A stretch of DNA of 64,000 nucleotides from Flavobacterium macacae (GCF_003865365.1 NZ_RQVR01000009.1:5879-69878), one strand, 5' to 3'. Shown: positions 35,696 to 44,307, counted from the stretch's first letter. The notes: generated by a model from the sequence alone, not told the origin. A program made the numbers and translations.

Positions 35696-38545
35696 TTAGC
35701 TTTCCATATACGCTTCAATTGGAGCGCAAGAACAAACTAAGTTTCTGTCACCGTAAGCATCATCAACTCTTCGAACGGTTGGCCAGAATTTATTGTCAGC
35801 AATATATTCCAAAGGAAATGCAGCGTCTTCTCTTGTGTATGGAAAATCCCAAGTGTCAGAAGTCAACATAGCCAAGGTGTGCGGCGAATTTTTCAAGACA
35901 TTGTTTTTGTCATCTGCCGAAGCTCTCTCGATTTCTTTTCTGATCGAGATCATGGCATCACAAAAACGGTCTAATTCTTCTAAGTTTTCACTTTCTGTAG
36001 GTTCAATCATCAACGTTCCTGCCACTGGGAAAGAAACGGTTGGTGCGTGGAAGCCATAATCCATCAAACGTTTTGCGATATCGGTAACCTCGATTCCCTT
36101 TTCTTTAAACGGGCGGCATTCGATAATCATTTCGTGTGCAGCGCGTCCCATTTCGCCAGAATACAAAGTATCAAAGTGACCGCTTAATCTTTCTTTAATA
36201 TAGTTTGCATTCAAAATGGCGTGATGTGTTGAACTTGTCAAACCGTCAGCACCAAGCATGGTAATGTACCCGTAAGAAATCAAACAAACCAAAGCAGAAC
36301 CCCAAGGCGCTGCAGAAATTGCTGTAATAGCATTTTCGCCACCTGTTGCAATTACTGGATTTGTTGGTAAAAACTCTACTAAATGTTTTGCAACACAAAT
36401 TGGTCCAACACCTGGTCCACCGCCTCCATGAGGAATCGCGAATGTTTTGTGTAAGTTCAGGTGGCAAACGTCAGCGCCGATTGTTGCTGGATTTGTTAAT
36501 CCAACTTGTGCGTTCATATTAGCACCGTCCATGTAAACCTGGCCTCCATTTTCGTGGATAATTTTTGTTACTTCAATGATTGAAGCTTCGTAAACACCGT
36601 GAGTTGAAGGATAAGTAACCATCAAACACGCCAAGTTATCTTTGTATTGGATTGCTTTTGCTCTTAAATCTTCCACGTCGATATTTCCGTTTTCAGACGT
36701 TTTAGTCACCACAACTTGCATTCCTGCCATTGTTGCCGTTGCTGGATTTGTTCCGTGTGCCGAAGCTGGAATCAAAGCGATATTTCTGTGAGAATCTCCT
36801 CTTGATTGGTGATAAGCGCGAATAACCATCAAACCTGCATATTCACCTTGAGCACCAGAATTTGGCTGTAAAGTTGTTCCTGCAAAACCAGTCACAACGT
36901 TCAATTGCTCTTCTAATTTTTTAAGCATGATTTGGTAACCTTCTGCTTGTTCCACTGGAGCAAACGGGTGAATGTTGTTCCAATTTGCCATACTTAAAGG
37001 CAACATTTCTGCAGCTGCGTTCAATTTCATTGTACAAGATCCCAAAGAAATCATAGAATGATTCAAAGCCAAATCTTTTCTTTCCAAAGACTTGATGTAA
37101 CGCATCAGAGCGGTTTCAGAATGGTGTTTGTTGAAAACATCATGCGTCAAAAATGTTGAAGTTCTTTTCAACGTCTCCGTTAGCATTGACACATTCGCTA
37201 ATTCGGTAACTTTTACAGTTTCTTTTCCAACAGCCTCCGCAAAAATAGCAACGATTGCGTTAATGTCAGTCAAGCTTGTTGTTTCGTTGAACGAAATTGA
37301 AATACTTTCGTTGTCTATATAATAGAAGTTGAATTCGTTTTTCTCTGCAATTGCTTTTACTTTTTGAGCATCCGCTTTCACCACAATCGTGTCAAAGAAA
37401 GAAGTATTCGTTTGGTAAACGCCAATTTTATTCAATGCTTCTGCTGCAGTTACTGCTGCAGCGTGTACTTTGTCAGCAATATATCCCAATCCTTTTGGAC
37501 CATGATACACCGCATACATTCCAGCCATAACAGCCAAAAGTACTTGAGCCGTACAAATATTTGAAGTCGCTTTTTCACGTTTGATATGCTGCTCGCGCGT
37601 TTGCAAAGCCATACGAAGGGCACGATTTCCGTTAGTATCAACAGTCACACCGATGATTCTTCCTGGCATACTTCTTTTGTATTCTTCTTTTGTAGCAAAA
37701 TAAGCAGCGTGAGGACCGCCATAACCCATCGGAATTCCGAAACGCTGTGTGGTTCCAACAACCACGTCAGCTCCCATTTCTCCTGGAGAAGTCAATTTCA
37801 CCAAGCTTAAAATATCGGCAGCAACAGCGGTTTTAATATCGCTTGATTTTGCTTTAGAAATAAATTGAGCATAATCGTGAACCTGTCCAAATTTCCCTGG
37901 ATATTGTAACATCGCTCCGAAAAATTCTGTTCCAAAATCAAACTCTTCGTGGTTTCCAATTACTAATTCCACACCAATTGGAGTAGAACGTGTTTGTAAG
38001 ACAGAAAGTGTCTGTGGCAGGATTTCTTCCGAAACGAAGAATTTATTTGCGTTGTTTTTCTTTTGGTCACGCGTTCTTACGTCAAAAAGTAACGCCATTG
38101 CTTCTGCAGCAGCAGTACTTTCATCTAAAAGTGAAGCATTTGCAATTTCCATTCCGGTCAACTCGATAATTGTGGTTTGGTAATTCAATAAAGCTTCTAA
38201 ACGACCTTGTGCAATTTCTGCTTGGTAGGGCGTGTACGCCGTGTACCAACCTGGATTTTCGAATACATTTCTTAAAATTGCAGCAGGAACAATGGCTGGA
38301 TGGTAACCCAAACCAATGTATGATTTGAATACTTTGTTTTTATTTCCTAATTGCTGAATATGGTTTAAATATTCATATTCAGTCATTGCAGGTTCAAGAT
38401 CCAATGGCGCTTTCAGGCGAATATCGTCAGGAAGCGTTTCATAAATCAATTGGTCAATTGACTCAACACCAATTGTCTTGAACATATGTTGTAGGTCATT
38501 TTCTCTGGGACCGATATGTCTTAAAGCAAAAGCATCTGTTTTCAT
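35696..38545 (-). CDS. gcvP: Glycine dehydrogenase (decarboxylating), P protein
   Basis: A 949-residue pyridoxal-phosphate enzyme that decarboxylates glycine and passes the aminomethyl group to the lipoyl H protein. The start at 38545 gives MKTDAFALRHIGPRE, the usual N-terminus; an upstream in-frame start adds 11 residues of no likeness. The two homologous halves are both present. The PLP Lys is in HLNLHKTFAIPHGGGGPG (about residue 690). ASLLDESTAAAEAM and PNSGAQGEYAG are further motifs. Single-chain P protein is the Bacteroidota form. No gcvT or gcvH is nearby. A TACTTTTG box lies upstream on the minus strand (38576-38583). Confidence 0.97.
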   Translation of the reverse strand: MKTDAFALRHIGPRENDLQHMFKTIGVESIDQLIYETLPDDIRLKAPLDLEPAMTEYEYLNHIQQLGNKNKVFKSYIGLGYHPAIVPAAILRNVFENPGWYTAYTPYQAEIAQGRLEALLNYQTTIIELTGMEIANASLLDESTAAAEAMALLFDVRTRDQKKNNANKFFVSEEILPQTLSVLQTRSTPIGVELVIGNHEEFDFGTEFFGAMLQYPGKFGQVHDYAQFISKAKSSDIKTAVAADILSLVKLTSPGEMGADVVVGTTQRFGIPMGYGGPHAAYFATKEEYKRSMPGRIIGVTVDTNGNRALRMALQTREQHIKREKATSNICTAQVLLAVMAGMYAVYHGPKGLGYIADKVHAAAVTAAEALNKIGVYQTNTSFFDTIVVKADAQKVKAIAEKNEFNFYYIDNESISISFNETTSLTDINAIVAIFAEAVGKETVKVTELANVSMLTETLKRTSTFLTHDVFNKHHSETALMRYIKSLERKDLALNHSMISLGSCTMKLNAAAEMLPLSMANWNNIHPFAPVEQAEGYQIMLKKLEEQLNVVTGFAGTTLQPNSGAQGEYAGLMVIRAYHQSRGDSHRNIALIPASAHGTNPATATMAGMQVVVTKTSENGNIDVEDLRAKAIQYKDNLACLMVTYPSTHGVYEASIIEVTKIIHENGGQVYMDGANMNAQVGLTNPATIGADVCHLNLHKTFAIPHGGGGPGVGPICVAKHLVEFLPTNPVIATGGENAITAISAAPWGSALVCLISYGYITMLGADGLTSSTHHAILNANYIKERLSGHFDTLYSGEMGRAAHEMIIECRPFKEKGIEVTDIAKRLMDYGFHAPTVSFPVAGTLMIEPTESENLEELDRFCDAMISIRKEIERASADDKNNVLKNSPHTLAMLTSDTWDFPYTREDAAFPLEYIADNKFWPTVRRVDDAYGDRNLVCSCAPIEAYMES

Positions 38546-38681
38546 ATAATATGTAGTGGGTTGTTTTTTGTGGCACAAAAGTACTTATTAATCCCAAAAT
38601 TTAATCGTTTTTTAACACGGTTTTTTTAGGAATTTTTCAACTAAAACGGTATGTTGTTAACAGTTTGGTTATTTTTGCAGT

Positions 38682-39494
38682 ATGCACGGTATCAGGCGAC
38701 TATTTAATTTTTATTTAAACGGAAGTATTCACGTTGCAATTGCTGTGCTTTCCTTGGTTTTGATGACCAATCATATGTTCCAGAATCCTTTTGATTTGGA
38801 TATGGGGGGTTTCGCTTTTTTCGGAACCATCTTTGGATATAACTTTATAAAATTCGAAAGTTTTTTTAGAAAGAAAAAACCAATTTGGACCGAATTAAAG
38901 CTGATTGCTATTCTGAGTATTGTATCACTTTTACTATTCGGATATTTCTTTTTGCAGTTGGAAAGAGTGACTCAAATAACAGCGATTGTCTTCTTCGTAT
39001 TGACATTTTTATATGCAGTTCCGTTAGTTTCAAACAAACCCAATATTAGAAATTGGAGTGGAATTAAAATTTATATCGTAGCTTTTTGTTGGGCTGGAGT
39101 GACGACTTTATTGCCGATGATTAACTCCGGAATCGAAATTTATCAAGATATTTTCATCAAATTTTGCCAACGCTTTTTATTGGTCATCACGCTAATCTTA
39201 ATTTTTGAAATAATCGATTTAAAAAACGACGATTTGGCTTTAGAAACCGTTCCGCAAAAAATAGGAGTGAAGAAGACCAAGATTTTAGGAATACTTTTAT
39301 TGGTTCCGTTTTATTTTTTAGAGTTTTTTAAAAGTGAAATCGATACAAACCAGCTTTTTATCAATGCTATTTTAGTCGCAATAACTTCGCTTTTTATGCT
39401 TTTTGCCAATGAAAACAGAAGCCAGTATTACACCTCTTTTTGGGTAGAAAGCATTCCGGTTTTTTGGCTGTTTTTACTGTGGATTTTCGGCTAA
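38682..39494 (+). CDS. UbiA-like multi-pass membrane protein
   Basis: A 270-residue integral membrane protein with about eight hydrophobic segments. The segment FEIIDLKNDDLALETVPQKIGVKKT (start about residue 176) resembles the second Asp-rich motif of UbiA prenyltransferases (DxxxD followed by T-P-x-x-G). The first Asp-rich motif is degraded: the place has FFGTIFGYNFIKFES, with no NDxxD. It may therefore be a UbiA-superfamily protein without prenyltransferase activity, or one with altered chemistry. Its 3' end overlaps the convergent SRPBCC gene by 21 bp. The gene symbol is left open. Confidence 0.6.
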   Translation: MHGIRRLFNFYLNGSIHVAIAVLSLVLMTNHMFQNPFDLDMGGFAFFGTIFGYNFIKFESFFRKKKPIWTELKLIAILSIVSLLLFGYFFLQLERVTQITAIVFFVLTFLYAVPLVSNKPNIRNWSGIKIYIVAFCWAGVTTLLPMINSGIEIYQDIFIKFCQRFLLVITLILIFEIIDLKNDDLALETVPQKIGVKKTKILGILLLVPFYFLEFFKSEIDTNQLFINAILVAITSLFMLFANENRSQYYTSFWVESIPVFWLFLLWIFG

Positions 39495-39932
39495 TTCTTT
39501 AATGATTTCGTTCCGCTTTTTGATGAACGAAGTCATATAGTTTTTCAGAATTAGTGCATCAAAAAACCTTCCGAAAATACCAAAAGGCGTTTCGTAGAAA
39601 ATAGTATCTTTCATAACCGTGTTCCCATTTTCAAATTCAAAAAAATGCTCATGGCGGAATGATTTAAAACTTCCTTCTGTCATTTCATCTACAAAATAAG
39701 TTGGAAAAACCATTTCAGAAATGAGGCTTTTATGGTTTTGGTAAATCCCAAAATGATTGCCTCGCCAAGTGACCGTTTCATTCAATTCAATCAATCCCGA
39801 AGTTCTTCCTGCAATTGCTTTTTCATTGGTTTGATGCGTCGAAAGTAAGTGAATATCGATGTTTCTCGAAAGATTGAAAACGGTTTCGATTGTTGCGTTT
39901 ATAATTGTTGATAGTTCGATTTTAGCCATCAT
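39474..39932 (-). CDS. SRPBCC-family ligand-binding protein
   Basis: A 152-residue START-like protein beginning with the usual strand-helix pattern IELSTIINATIETVFNLSRNIDIHL and ending in a long C-terminal helix. The middle HEHFFEFENGNTVMKDTIFYETPFGIFGRFFDALIL is typical of the cell-division-inhibitor-like SRPBCC proteins found in Bacteroidota. The hydrophobic cavity suggests a small-molecule or lipid ligand, which is unknown. It overlaps the next gene as ATGA, being third in the DCC1-membrane-SRPBCC string. Confidence 0.8.
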   Translation of the reverse strand: MMAKIELSTIINATIETVFNLSRNIDIHLLSTHQTNEKAIAGRTSGLIELNETVTWRGNHFGIYQNHKSLISEMVFPTYFVDEMTEGSFKSFRHEHFFEFENGNTVMKDTIFYETPFGIFGRFFDALILKNYMTSFIKKRNEIIKELAENPQ

Positions 39933-40369
39933 AGTTCGTAATGTCCAATTAAATTATAGATAAAGAGCCAAGAATTTACAACTGCGAATAATACAAAAAG
40001 GGTATTCATACAATAGCTTCCAATCTTGAAAATTAGTTTCTGTGGAATTTGGTACATCGGATAATATGCAATTTGTGTAGCAACTTTTCCAACCCAGTAC
40101 AAGGCAATTAAACCTGTTAATGCTACTGCTAAAGCTGATTGTTCTTGTAATTCATTCGTGAAGATTATTGCAATTAATCCAAAACAAAAATTCAAGCCTT
40201 GAATATATCTTCCATAGGTTTTAGCAATTTCCTGATTCAGCGGTTTTAGTTGTTTGACATCATTATACCAATCAAAAACTTGATGGCGAATGTAAGGATA
40301 AATCAAAGCTGTGAATATCTGGCCGATACCACTTAGGATAATCAACCAATTTGGAATTTGAATGTTCAT
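39929..40369 (-). CDS. Small integral membrane protein
   Basis: A 146-residue protein with about four transmembrane segments, starting MNIQIPNWLIILSGIGQIF at 40369. An open frame continues upstream to 40501, but it overlaps the previous gene's coding region, so it was not used. No family is recognised. It begins 2 bp after the DCC1-like gene and overlaps the SRPBCC gene by 4 bp, so the three are translationally coupled and probably make proteins that act together. Confidence 0.75.
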   Translation of the reverse strand: MNIQIPNWLIILSGIGQIFTALIYPYIRHQVFDWYNDVKQLKPLNQEIAKTYGRYIQGLNFCFGLIAIIFTNELQEQSALAVALTGLIALYWVGKVATQIAYYPMYQIPQKLIFKIGSYCMNTLFVLFAVVNSWLFIYNLIGHYEL

Positions 40370-40371
40370 AG

Positions 40372-41184
40372 TTATAAGATTAGGATTAGAAAAGATAATG
40401 GAAAAAGCACCCAAGTGTAACACAAATAATTCGGTAATTCTAAAAGTTTTATCCTTCTGAAATGTTCCAGAAACATTATCAAGACGGTTGTTCCGAACCA
40501 ACCAATAATCATAATTTCTGGAATACTCAAGAATTGATTCAGTATTAAAATCGGTGTCAAAAGTAAAGAGCCAAATATAGAAACAGTCATTAAGTTTCCG
40601 ACATAATTCAGAATGACTTTTTTGTCAAATTTCATTAAAAATAAACTCTGAAAAAGGATTTGACCCAAAGCTAAAATCAATTCTTTGCTAAAATTTCCTT
40701 TTGGTAAATCGGTAATCAATTCTGAGAAATTATACAAAGTCAAATCCGTCATCAAAATTGCAAAAGCAATGTATAAAATTCGGTATTTGTAATTGAAACT
40801 TGGAGTACATTGAATGGTTTTTTCCGTTTTTTTATTCGGAATAATGACTTTTCGATTATAAGAAATAAAAGAATATAATTTTTTCAACAGAAATTTTATT
40901 ACAGCAAAATTCCCGACTTTTTCCATCCAAGGAAAAGAATTTTCGATGACTTTAAGTAAGCTATCAATTCCATAAATGACTGTTTTGTTTTTGTTATCGA
41001 CTAATGCAATTTCGTTGGAAGCCCTTTCAATATCAATAAAATTTTTCTCGTCTTCACTTAGGTTAGAAAAAGATTTTTTGCCATTTTCATCAAGCATTCC
41101 GGCCTTTATAAAACTAGTCGTATAAACTTGACAAAGCGGACAGTCTTCATCAAAAAGTAAGGTTTGATTTTCAAGTGTTTTCAT
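40372..41184 (-). CDS. DCC1-like thiol-disulfide oxidoreductase (DUF393) with membrane domain
   Basis: A 270-residue protein. The N-terminal part (about 1-105) has the DUF393 signature FDEDCPLCQVYTTSF (Asp-x-x-Cys-Pro-x-Cys), placing it among the DCC1-like proteins. The C-terminal part (about 140-270) has four or five transmembrane segments. It is first of a three-gene operon whose upstream region carries a copy of the operator found at the neighbouring gbsR-like gene. Its function is unknown beyond the thioredoxin-like motif. Confidence 0.82.
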   Translation of the reverse strand: MKTLENQTLLFDEDCPLCQVYTTSFIKAGMLDENGKKSFSNLSEDEKNFIDIERASNEIALVDNKNKTVIYGIDSLLKVIENSFPWMEKVGNFAVIKFLLKKLYSFISYNRKVIIPNKKTEKTIQCTPSFNYKYRILYIAFAILMTDLTLYNFSELITDLPKGNFSKELILALGQILFQSLFLMKFDKKVILNYVGNLMTVSIFGSLLLTPILILNQFLSIPEIMIIGWFGTTVLIMFLEHFRRIKLLELPNYLCYTWVLFPLSFLILIL

Positions 41185-41198
41185 ATTTATAATTTTTT

Positions 41199-41221
41199 AA
41201 ACTTTCAGAAAAAAATGAAAC
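41199..41221. promoter_or_regulatory. Operator upstream of the DCC1 operon
   Basis: The 23-bp site is AAACTTTCA-N8-TGAAAC. It matches the site upstream of the gbsR-like gene in length, arms and spacing. It lies 15-37 bp before the DCC1 start codon, where a bound repressor would block initiation or early transcription. Confidence 0.6.
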
Positions 41222-41327
41222 TTTTGATTAAATTTTTTTACTCTTATTTAATTCGATAATTAATATTGTTTCTTATTGTTCTCATTGAATAGTTTTTAAA
41301 TGAATTATTTTTTGTCGGTTGTAAAAA

Positions 41328-41831
41328 CTATTTCATAATTTTCATAACCAAACGGCCAATCCAATTGTCTTTGTATTCTGTTACTTTGTCAATCATATTG
41401 TCAGCTTTCAATACAAAATCATATAGTTTTTTTGTTTGGTCTACAAAATGTTTGGTTTCGGCAGATTTGTTTTTATCAATTGAAGAAACGTCTTTTAAAA
41501 CTTTTAAAGCTGGTTTTATTTCGCGCTTGCTTCTTTCTTGCGCAATTTTTACGGCCAATTCATCCAGGTCTTTTTCAGCGATAAAAAACTCTTTCCGTTC
41601 GCCTGATTTGTATTCTTTGTAGACAATTCCCCAATCCATCAAAGCACGTAAATTCATGCTGGCGTTTCCTCTGGAAATCAACAATTCGTCCATAATATCT
41701 TCCATCGAAAGCGGTTCTGGCGAAACCATCAACAACGCGTGAATTTGCGCCATCGTTTTGTTGATTCCCCATTGCGAACCTAAAGCGCCCCAAGTTTGAA
41801 TGAATTTATTTTTTGCTTCCTTAAATTCCAT
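41328..41831 (-). CDS. GbsR/MarR-family transcriptional regulator
   Basis: A 167-residue winged-helix DNA-binding protein. The DNA-binding region is visible in AQIHALLMVSPEPLSMEDIMDELLISRGNASMNLRALMDWG-like text (about residues 26-66), with the recognition helix SRGNASMNLRAL. GIVYKEYKSGERKEFFIAEKDL forms the wing. GbsR-type regulators respond to small ligands or stress. Its promoter carries an operator that also occurs upstream of the DCC1 operon 150 bp downstream, so it probably represses itself and that operon. Confidence 0.87.
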   Translation of the reverse strand: MEFKEAKNKFIQTWGALGSQWGINKTMAQIHALLMVSPEPLSMEDIMDELLISRGNASMNLRALMDWGIVYKEYKSGERKEFFIAEKDLDELAVKIAQERSKREIKPALKVLKDVSSIDKNKSAETKHFVDQTKKLYDFVLKADNMIDKVTEYKDNWIGRLVMKIMK

Positions 41832-41835
41832 AGTT

Positions 41836-41866
41836 CAAATGTATCACTTTATTTTTAAACTTTCAA
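41836..41866 (-). promoter_or_regulatory. Promoter of the gbsR-like gene
   Basis: On the minus strand TTG (41864-41866) and TACATTTG (41836-41843) are 20 bp apart, the Bacteroidota pattern. The TTG box lies inside the operator at 41857-41879, so a bound regulator would cover the promoter. Confidence 0.7.
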
Positions 41867-41879
41867 TAATAATTGAAAC
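41857..41879. promoter_or_regulatory. Operator over the gbsR-like promoter
   Basis: The 23-bp site is AAACTTTCA-N8-TGAAAC, with a dyad TTTCAAT/ATTGAAA. The second copy stands before the DCC1 operon (41199-41221). Autoregulation is the simplest reading. Confidence 0.65.
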
Positions 41880-42029
41880 ATAATTTTAAATAATTGAAAT
41901 CAGGTATTTATACGCTAAAGCATTGTTTGATTTTTTTCGTCCTTAGTGTTTTAAAACACAATATTTTTTAAGCCCCAAATTATATTGAAGTTTTTAAAAA
42001 AATACTTAATTCTTAACCTACACTAAATT

Positions 42030-42152
42030 ATGCTAAACTTACCTCAAATCTTAGGTCCCGGCTTGTGGACCTATCGAAGCCTGCTCAATAATCCAGACTT
42101 CTCAGCAACTTTTGACTCACCTGAATTCGTATTGTATATCGATAAATTATAG
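42030..42152 (+). CDS. Small ORF ahead of the membrane protein/tyrosinase pair
   Basis: A 40-codon ORF from ATG 42030 to TAG 42152, with the protein-like sequence GPGLWTYRSLLNNPD followed by an amphipathic strand-like end (FVLYIDKL). The stop is 3 bp before the next start codon and in the same frame, which suggests coupled translation, or a nonsense codon dividing a once longer gene. A W-TYRS-x-NNPD pattern seems familiar from small domains near redox enzymes, but I cannot assign it to a family. It is too short for a standard ORF cut-off and would normally be missed. Confidence 0.5.
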   Translation: MLNLPQILGPGLWTYRSLLNNPDFSATFDSPEFVLYIDKL

Positions 42153-42155
42153 GAT

Positions 42156-42635
42156 ATGGAAAATTCTATTTCAACTAGAAAAAGCTGTTGCTGTACCGGC
42201 AAGGCGATTGAAGATGAAAAGTCAAGTCTCCTAAAAGCAATTCCAAAAACCAATAAGACCTTAAAAGCGATTCCTTCCGTAGTGCTGAGCATTCTCATTG
42301 CTTTTTTTCCAAAATGTCCTCTTTGCTGGGCAGTTTACATGAGTATGTTCGGAAGCCTTGGCCTGGCTCAATTGCCTTACATGGGCTGGTTATTTCCGGT
42401 TTTAATTGGTTTCTTAGGACTTCATTTATATATGATTTATAAAAAATCAATGCCTGCTACTTACGGACCATTTCTTCTGAGCCTCATCGGGACGTTGCTC
42501 ATCTTAATGGGGAGATTTTCCTTTGGCCATGAAAAATGGATATTGGTTTCAGGGATGATTTTCATTATTTCTGGATCATTGCTGATGCAGTTTCCAGCAA
42601 TTTCCATTCATTTATTTAAAACAAAACACAATTAA
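42156..42635 (+). CDS. Four-helix membrane protein with Cys motifs
   Basis: A 159-residue protein. The N-terminal cytoplasmic-like part contains SCCCTG (about residues 9-14). It is followed by about four transmembrane segments beginning AIPSVVLSILIAFFPKCPLCWAVYM, with CPLC in or next to the first. Cys placement resembles MerC-type and other small metal-handling membrane proteins, but no family is certain. It lies 17 bp before the tyrosinase gene, a copper enzyme, so a role in copper supply is a reasonable inference from context only. Confidence 0.72.
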   Translation: MENSISTRKSCCCTGKAIEDEKSSLLKAIPKTNKTLKAIPSVVLSILIAFFPKCPLCWAVYMSMFGSLGLAQLPYMGWLFPVLIGFLGLHLYMIYKKSMPATYGPFLLSLIGTLLILMGRFSFGHEKWILVSGMIFIISGSLLMQFPAISIHLFKTKHN

Positions 42636-42652
42636 TATTTAATAAAACAATT

Positions 42653-44254
42653 ATGCCTACAGCCAAAAATTTAAAAATTAGAAGATCAATTGCCGAGTTG
42701 CAAAAAGATTACAATGGGGGAAACAAAAAAGCCTTGGAAGATTTAATGCGTGCCTGGAAAGGCATCAAAGAGCTTCCTGCAGATAATGAAAATTCATTTT
42801 TTAAGCTGGGAGGTTTTCATGGAGAGCCTTTTAGAGGTGCCGGATGGGGGAATTCCGCTTATTGGGGAGGCTATTGCAATCACGGAAACGTGCTGTTTCC
42901 AACGTGGCATCGTGTGTATATTTTAAAATTAGAAGAAGCCCTTCAAAGCATCAAAGGTTGTGAAGAGGTGATGTTGTCCTATTGGGACGAAACAGACGAG
43001 AAAAGTTTGAAAAAAGGAATTCCATCTTGTTTGACAGATGAGTTTTTTACGCTTGACGGACAGCAAATTGCAAATCCGTTGCGCTCATTTGTTTTTCCTA
43101 TAAATATTGTTGATAATGTGCAAGGAGATAATAATCTTTACAGCAAGCCAAAAGGATATGAAACAGTTCGTTATCCTTTGTCAGGACTTGTAGGAAGTGA
43201 TGAAGCCCGTGCTGCAACCGCCGCGCACAATGCCCAATATGCAAATCACAATAAAAATGTTGAGCTGTTGAACGAAAATATTCTGAATTGGATGAATTCT
43301 AAAATCATAGTAAACGGAAAAGAAATACCTACAAATGTAAACCAGAAATTTAAAGATAGCCTGAACGCTCCTAATTTTACGGTTTTTTCAAATACCACTT
43401 CGGCAGCAGAATGGAATGCAAATCTTGCGGAAGGTGTGGCTCCAGTTGTTCCTCTTGAGTCGCCACACAATAGCATCCATTTGGCAGTCGGTGGCTGTGA
43501 TTTGCCAACTTACAATCGTTCGCCAATTCCTGGTGCCAATGGCGATATGGGCGAAAATGATACTGCCGGATTGGATCCTATTTTTTACTTTCACCATTGC
43601 AATGTGGATCGTGTATTTTGGCTTTGGCAGAAAAAACATGGTTTTACGGACAGGCTTGAAATCATATCAGAATATCCCGGCACAAATTCAGTAGATGATC
43701 AAGGGCCAACGCCGGGAATAGCTCCAAATTCATGGTTGGATCTAGAAACTCCTTTGAATCCATTCAAAAAGATGGTAAATGGAAAAGAACAAACCTATAC
43801 TTCTTTAGATTGTATAAATATTGAAAAACAGTTAGGATTAACTTACAGTGCTGGATCTTTAGAAGAGTCACGCAGCGCTAAATCATTACAGGCAGAAGGA
43901 CCTGTAAAAGTTATTAAAGTTTCAAGGATTAATAAAGCGCCAATCAGAGGATCCTTTATGATTTCAGCCTATGCTATTATTGATGGAAAGAAAGAACACT
44001 TAGGTACAGAAGCTGTTTTGAGCCGGTGGAATTCTCAATTTTGTGCAAATTGTCAGACACATCTCGAAGTGAAAGCTTTTTTTAAATTGCCAATTTCAGA
44101 AGAAGTAGCGAAAAAGGGATCATTACTTTCTTTAGAAAACAGTGTAGAAATTGAAATACATGGAAGAGAAAATATGTTAAATCAAGATGGAAAACAAGGA
44201 TTGCTGAAAGGTAACGCAAAACAGCAAGTGAGTTTTCAAATGGAAATTGTTTAA
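42653..44254 (+). CDS. Tyrosinase / polyphenol oxidase, type 3 copper enzyme
   Basis: A 533-residue protein with the tyrosinase central domain. CuA ligands are His56, His77 and His86 (GFHGEPF, CNHGNVLFPTWHR). CuB ligands are His272, His276 and His314 or 315 (PHNSIHLAVGG and DPIFYFHHCNVDRVFWLWQ). The Cys75 two residues before His77 could form the Cys-His cross-link known from some type 3 copper proteins. The last ~150 residues form a C-terminal domain as in plant-type polyphenol oxidases. No signal peptide is seen, so it may act in the cytoplasm or be exported some other way. It oxidises phenols to quinones, possibly for melanin-like pigment. Its transcript ends at the terminator at 44266-44304. 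Confidence 0.92.
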   Translation: MPTAKNLKIRRSIAELQKDYNGGNKKALEDLMRAWKGIKELPADNENSFFKLGGFHGEPFRGAGWGNSAYWGGYCNHGNVLFPTWHRVYILKLEEALQSIKGCEEVMLSYWDETDEKSLKKGIPSCLTDEFFTLDGQQIANPLRSFVFPINIVDNVQGDNNLYSKPKGYETVRYPLSGLVGSDEARAATAAHNAQYANHNKNVELLNENILNWMNSKIIVNGKEIPTNVNQKFKDSLNAPNFTVFSNTTSAAEWNANLAEGVAPVVPLESPHNSIHLAVGGCDLPTYNRSPIPGANGDMGENDTAGLDPIFYFHHCNVDRVFWLWQKKHGFTDRLEIISEYPGTNSVDDQGPTPGIAPNSWLDLETPLNPFKKMVNGKEQTYTSLDCINIEKQLGLTYSAGSLEESRSAKSLQAEGPVKVIKVSRINKAPIRGSFMISAYAIIDGKKEHLGTEAVLSRWNSQFCANCQTHLEVKAFFKLPISEEVAKKGSLLSLENSVEIEIHGRENMLNQDGKQGLLKGNAKQQVSFQMEIV

Positions 44255-44265
44255 GCTTTTTAAGT

Positions 44266-44304
44266 AAAAAAAGCCAGTACTATTAGAAAAGTACTGGCTT
44301 TTTG
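44266..44304. terminator. Bidirectional terminator between tyrosinase and M3 peptidase genes
   Basis: AAAAAAGCCAGTACT and AGTACTGGCTTTTT pair around ATTAGAAA, with A and T runs on the two sides. The genes are convergent. Confidence 0.85.
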
Positions 44305-44307
44305 ATT

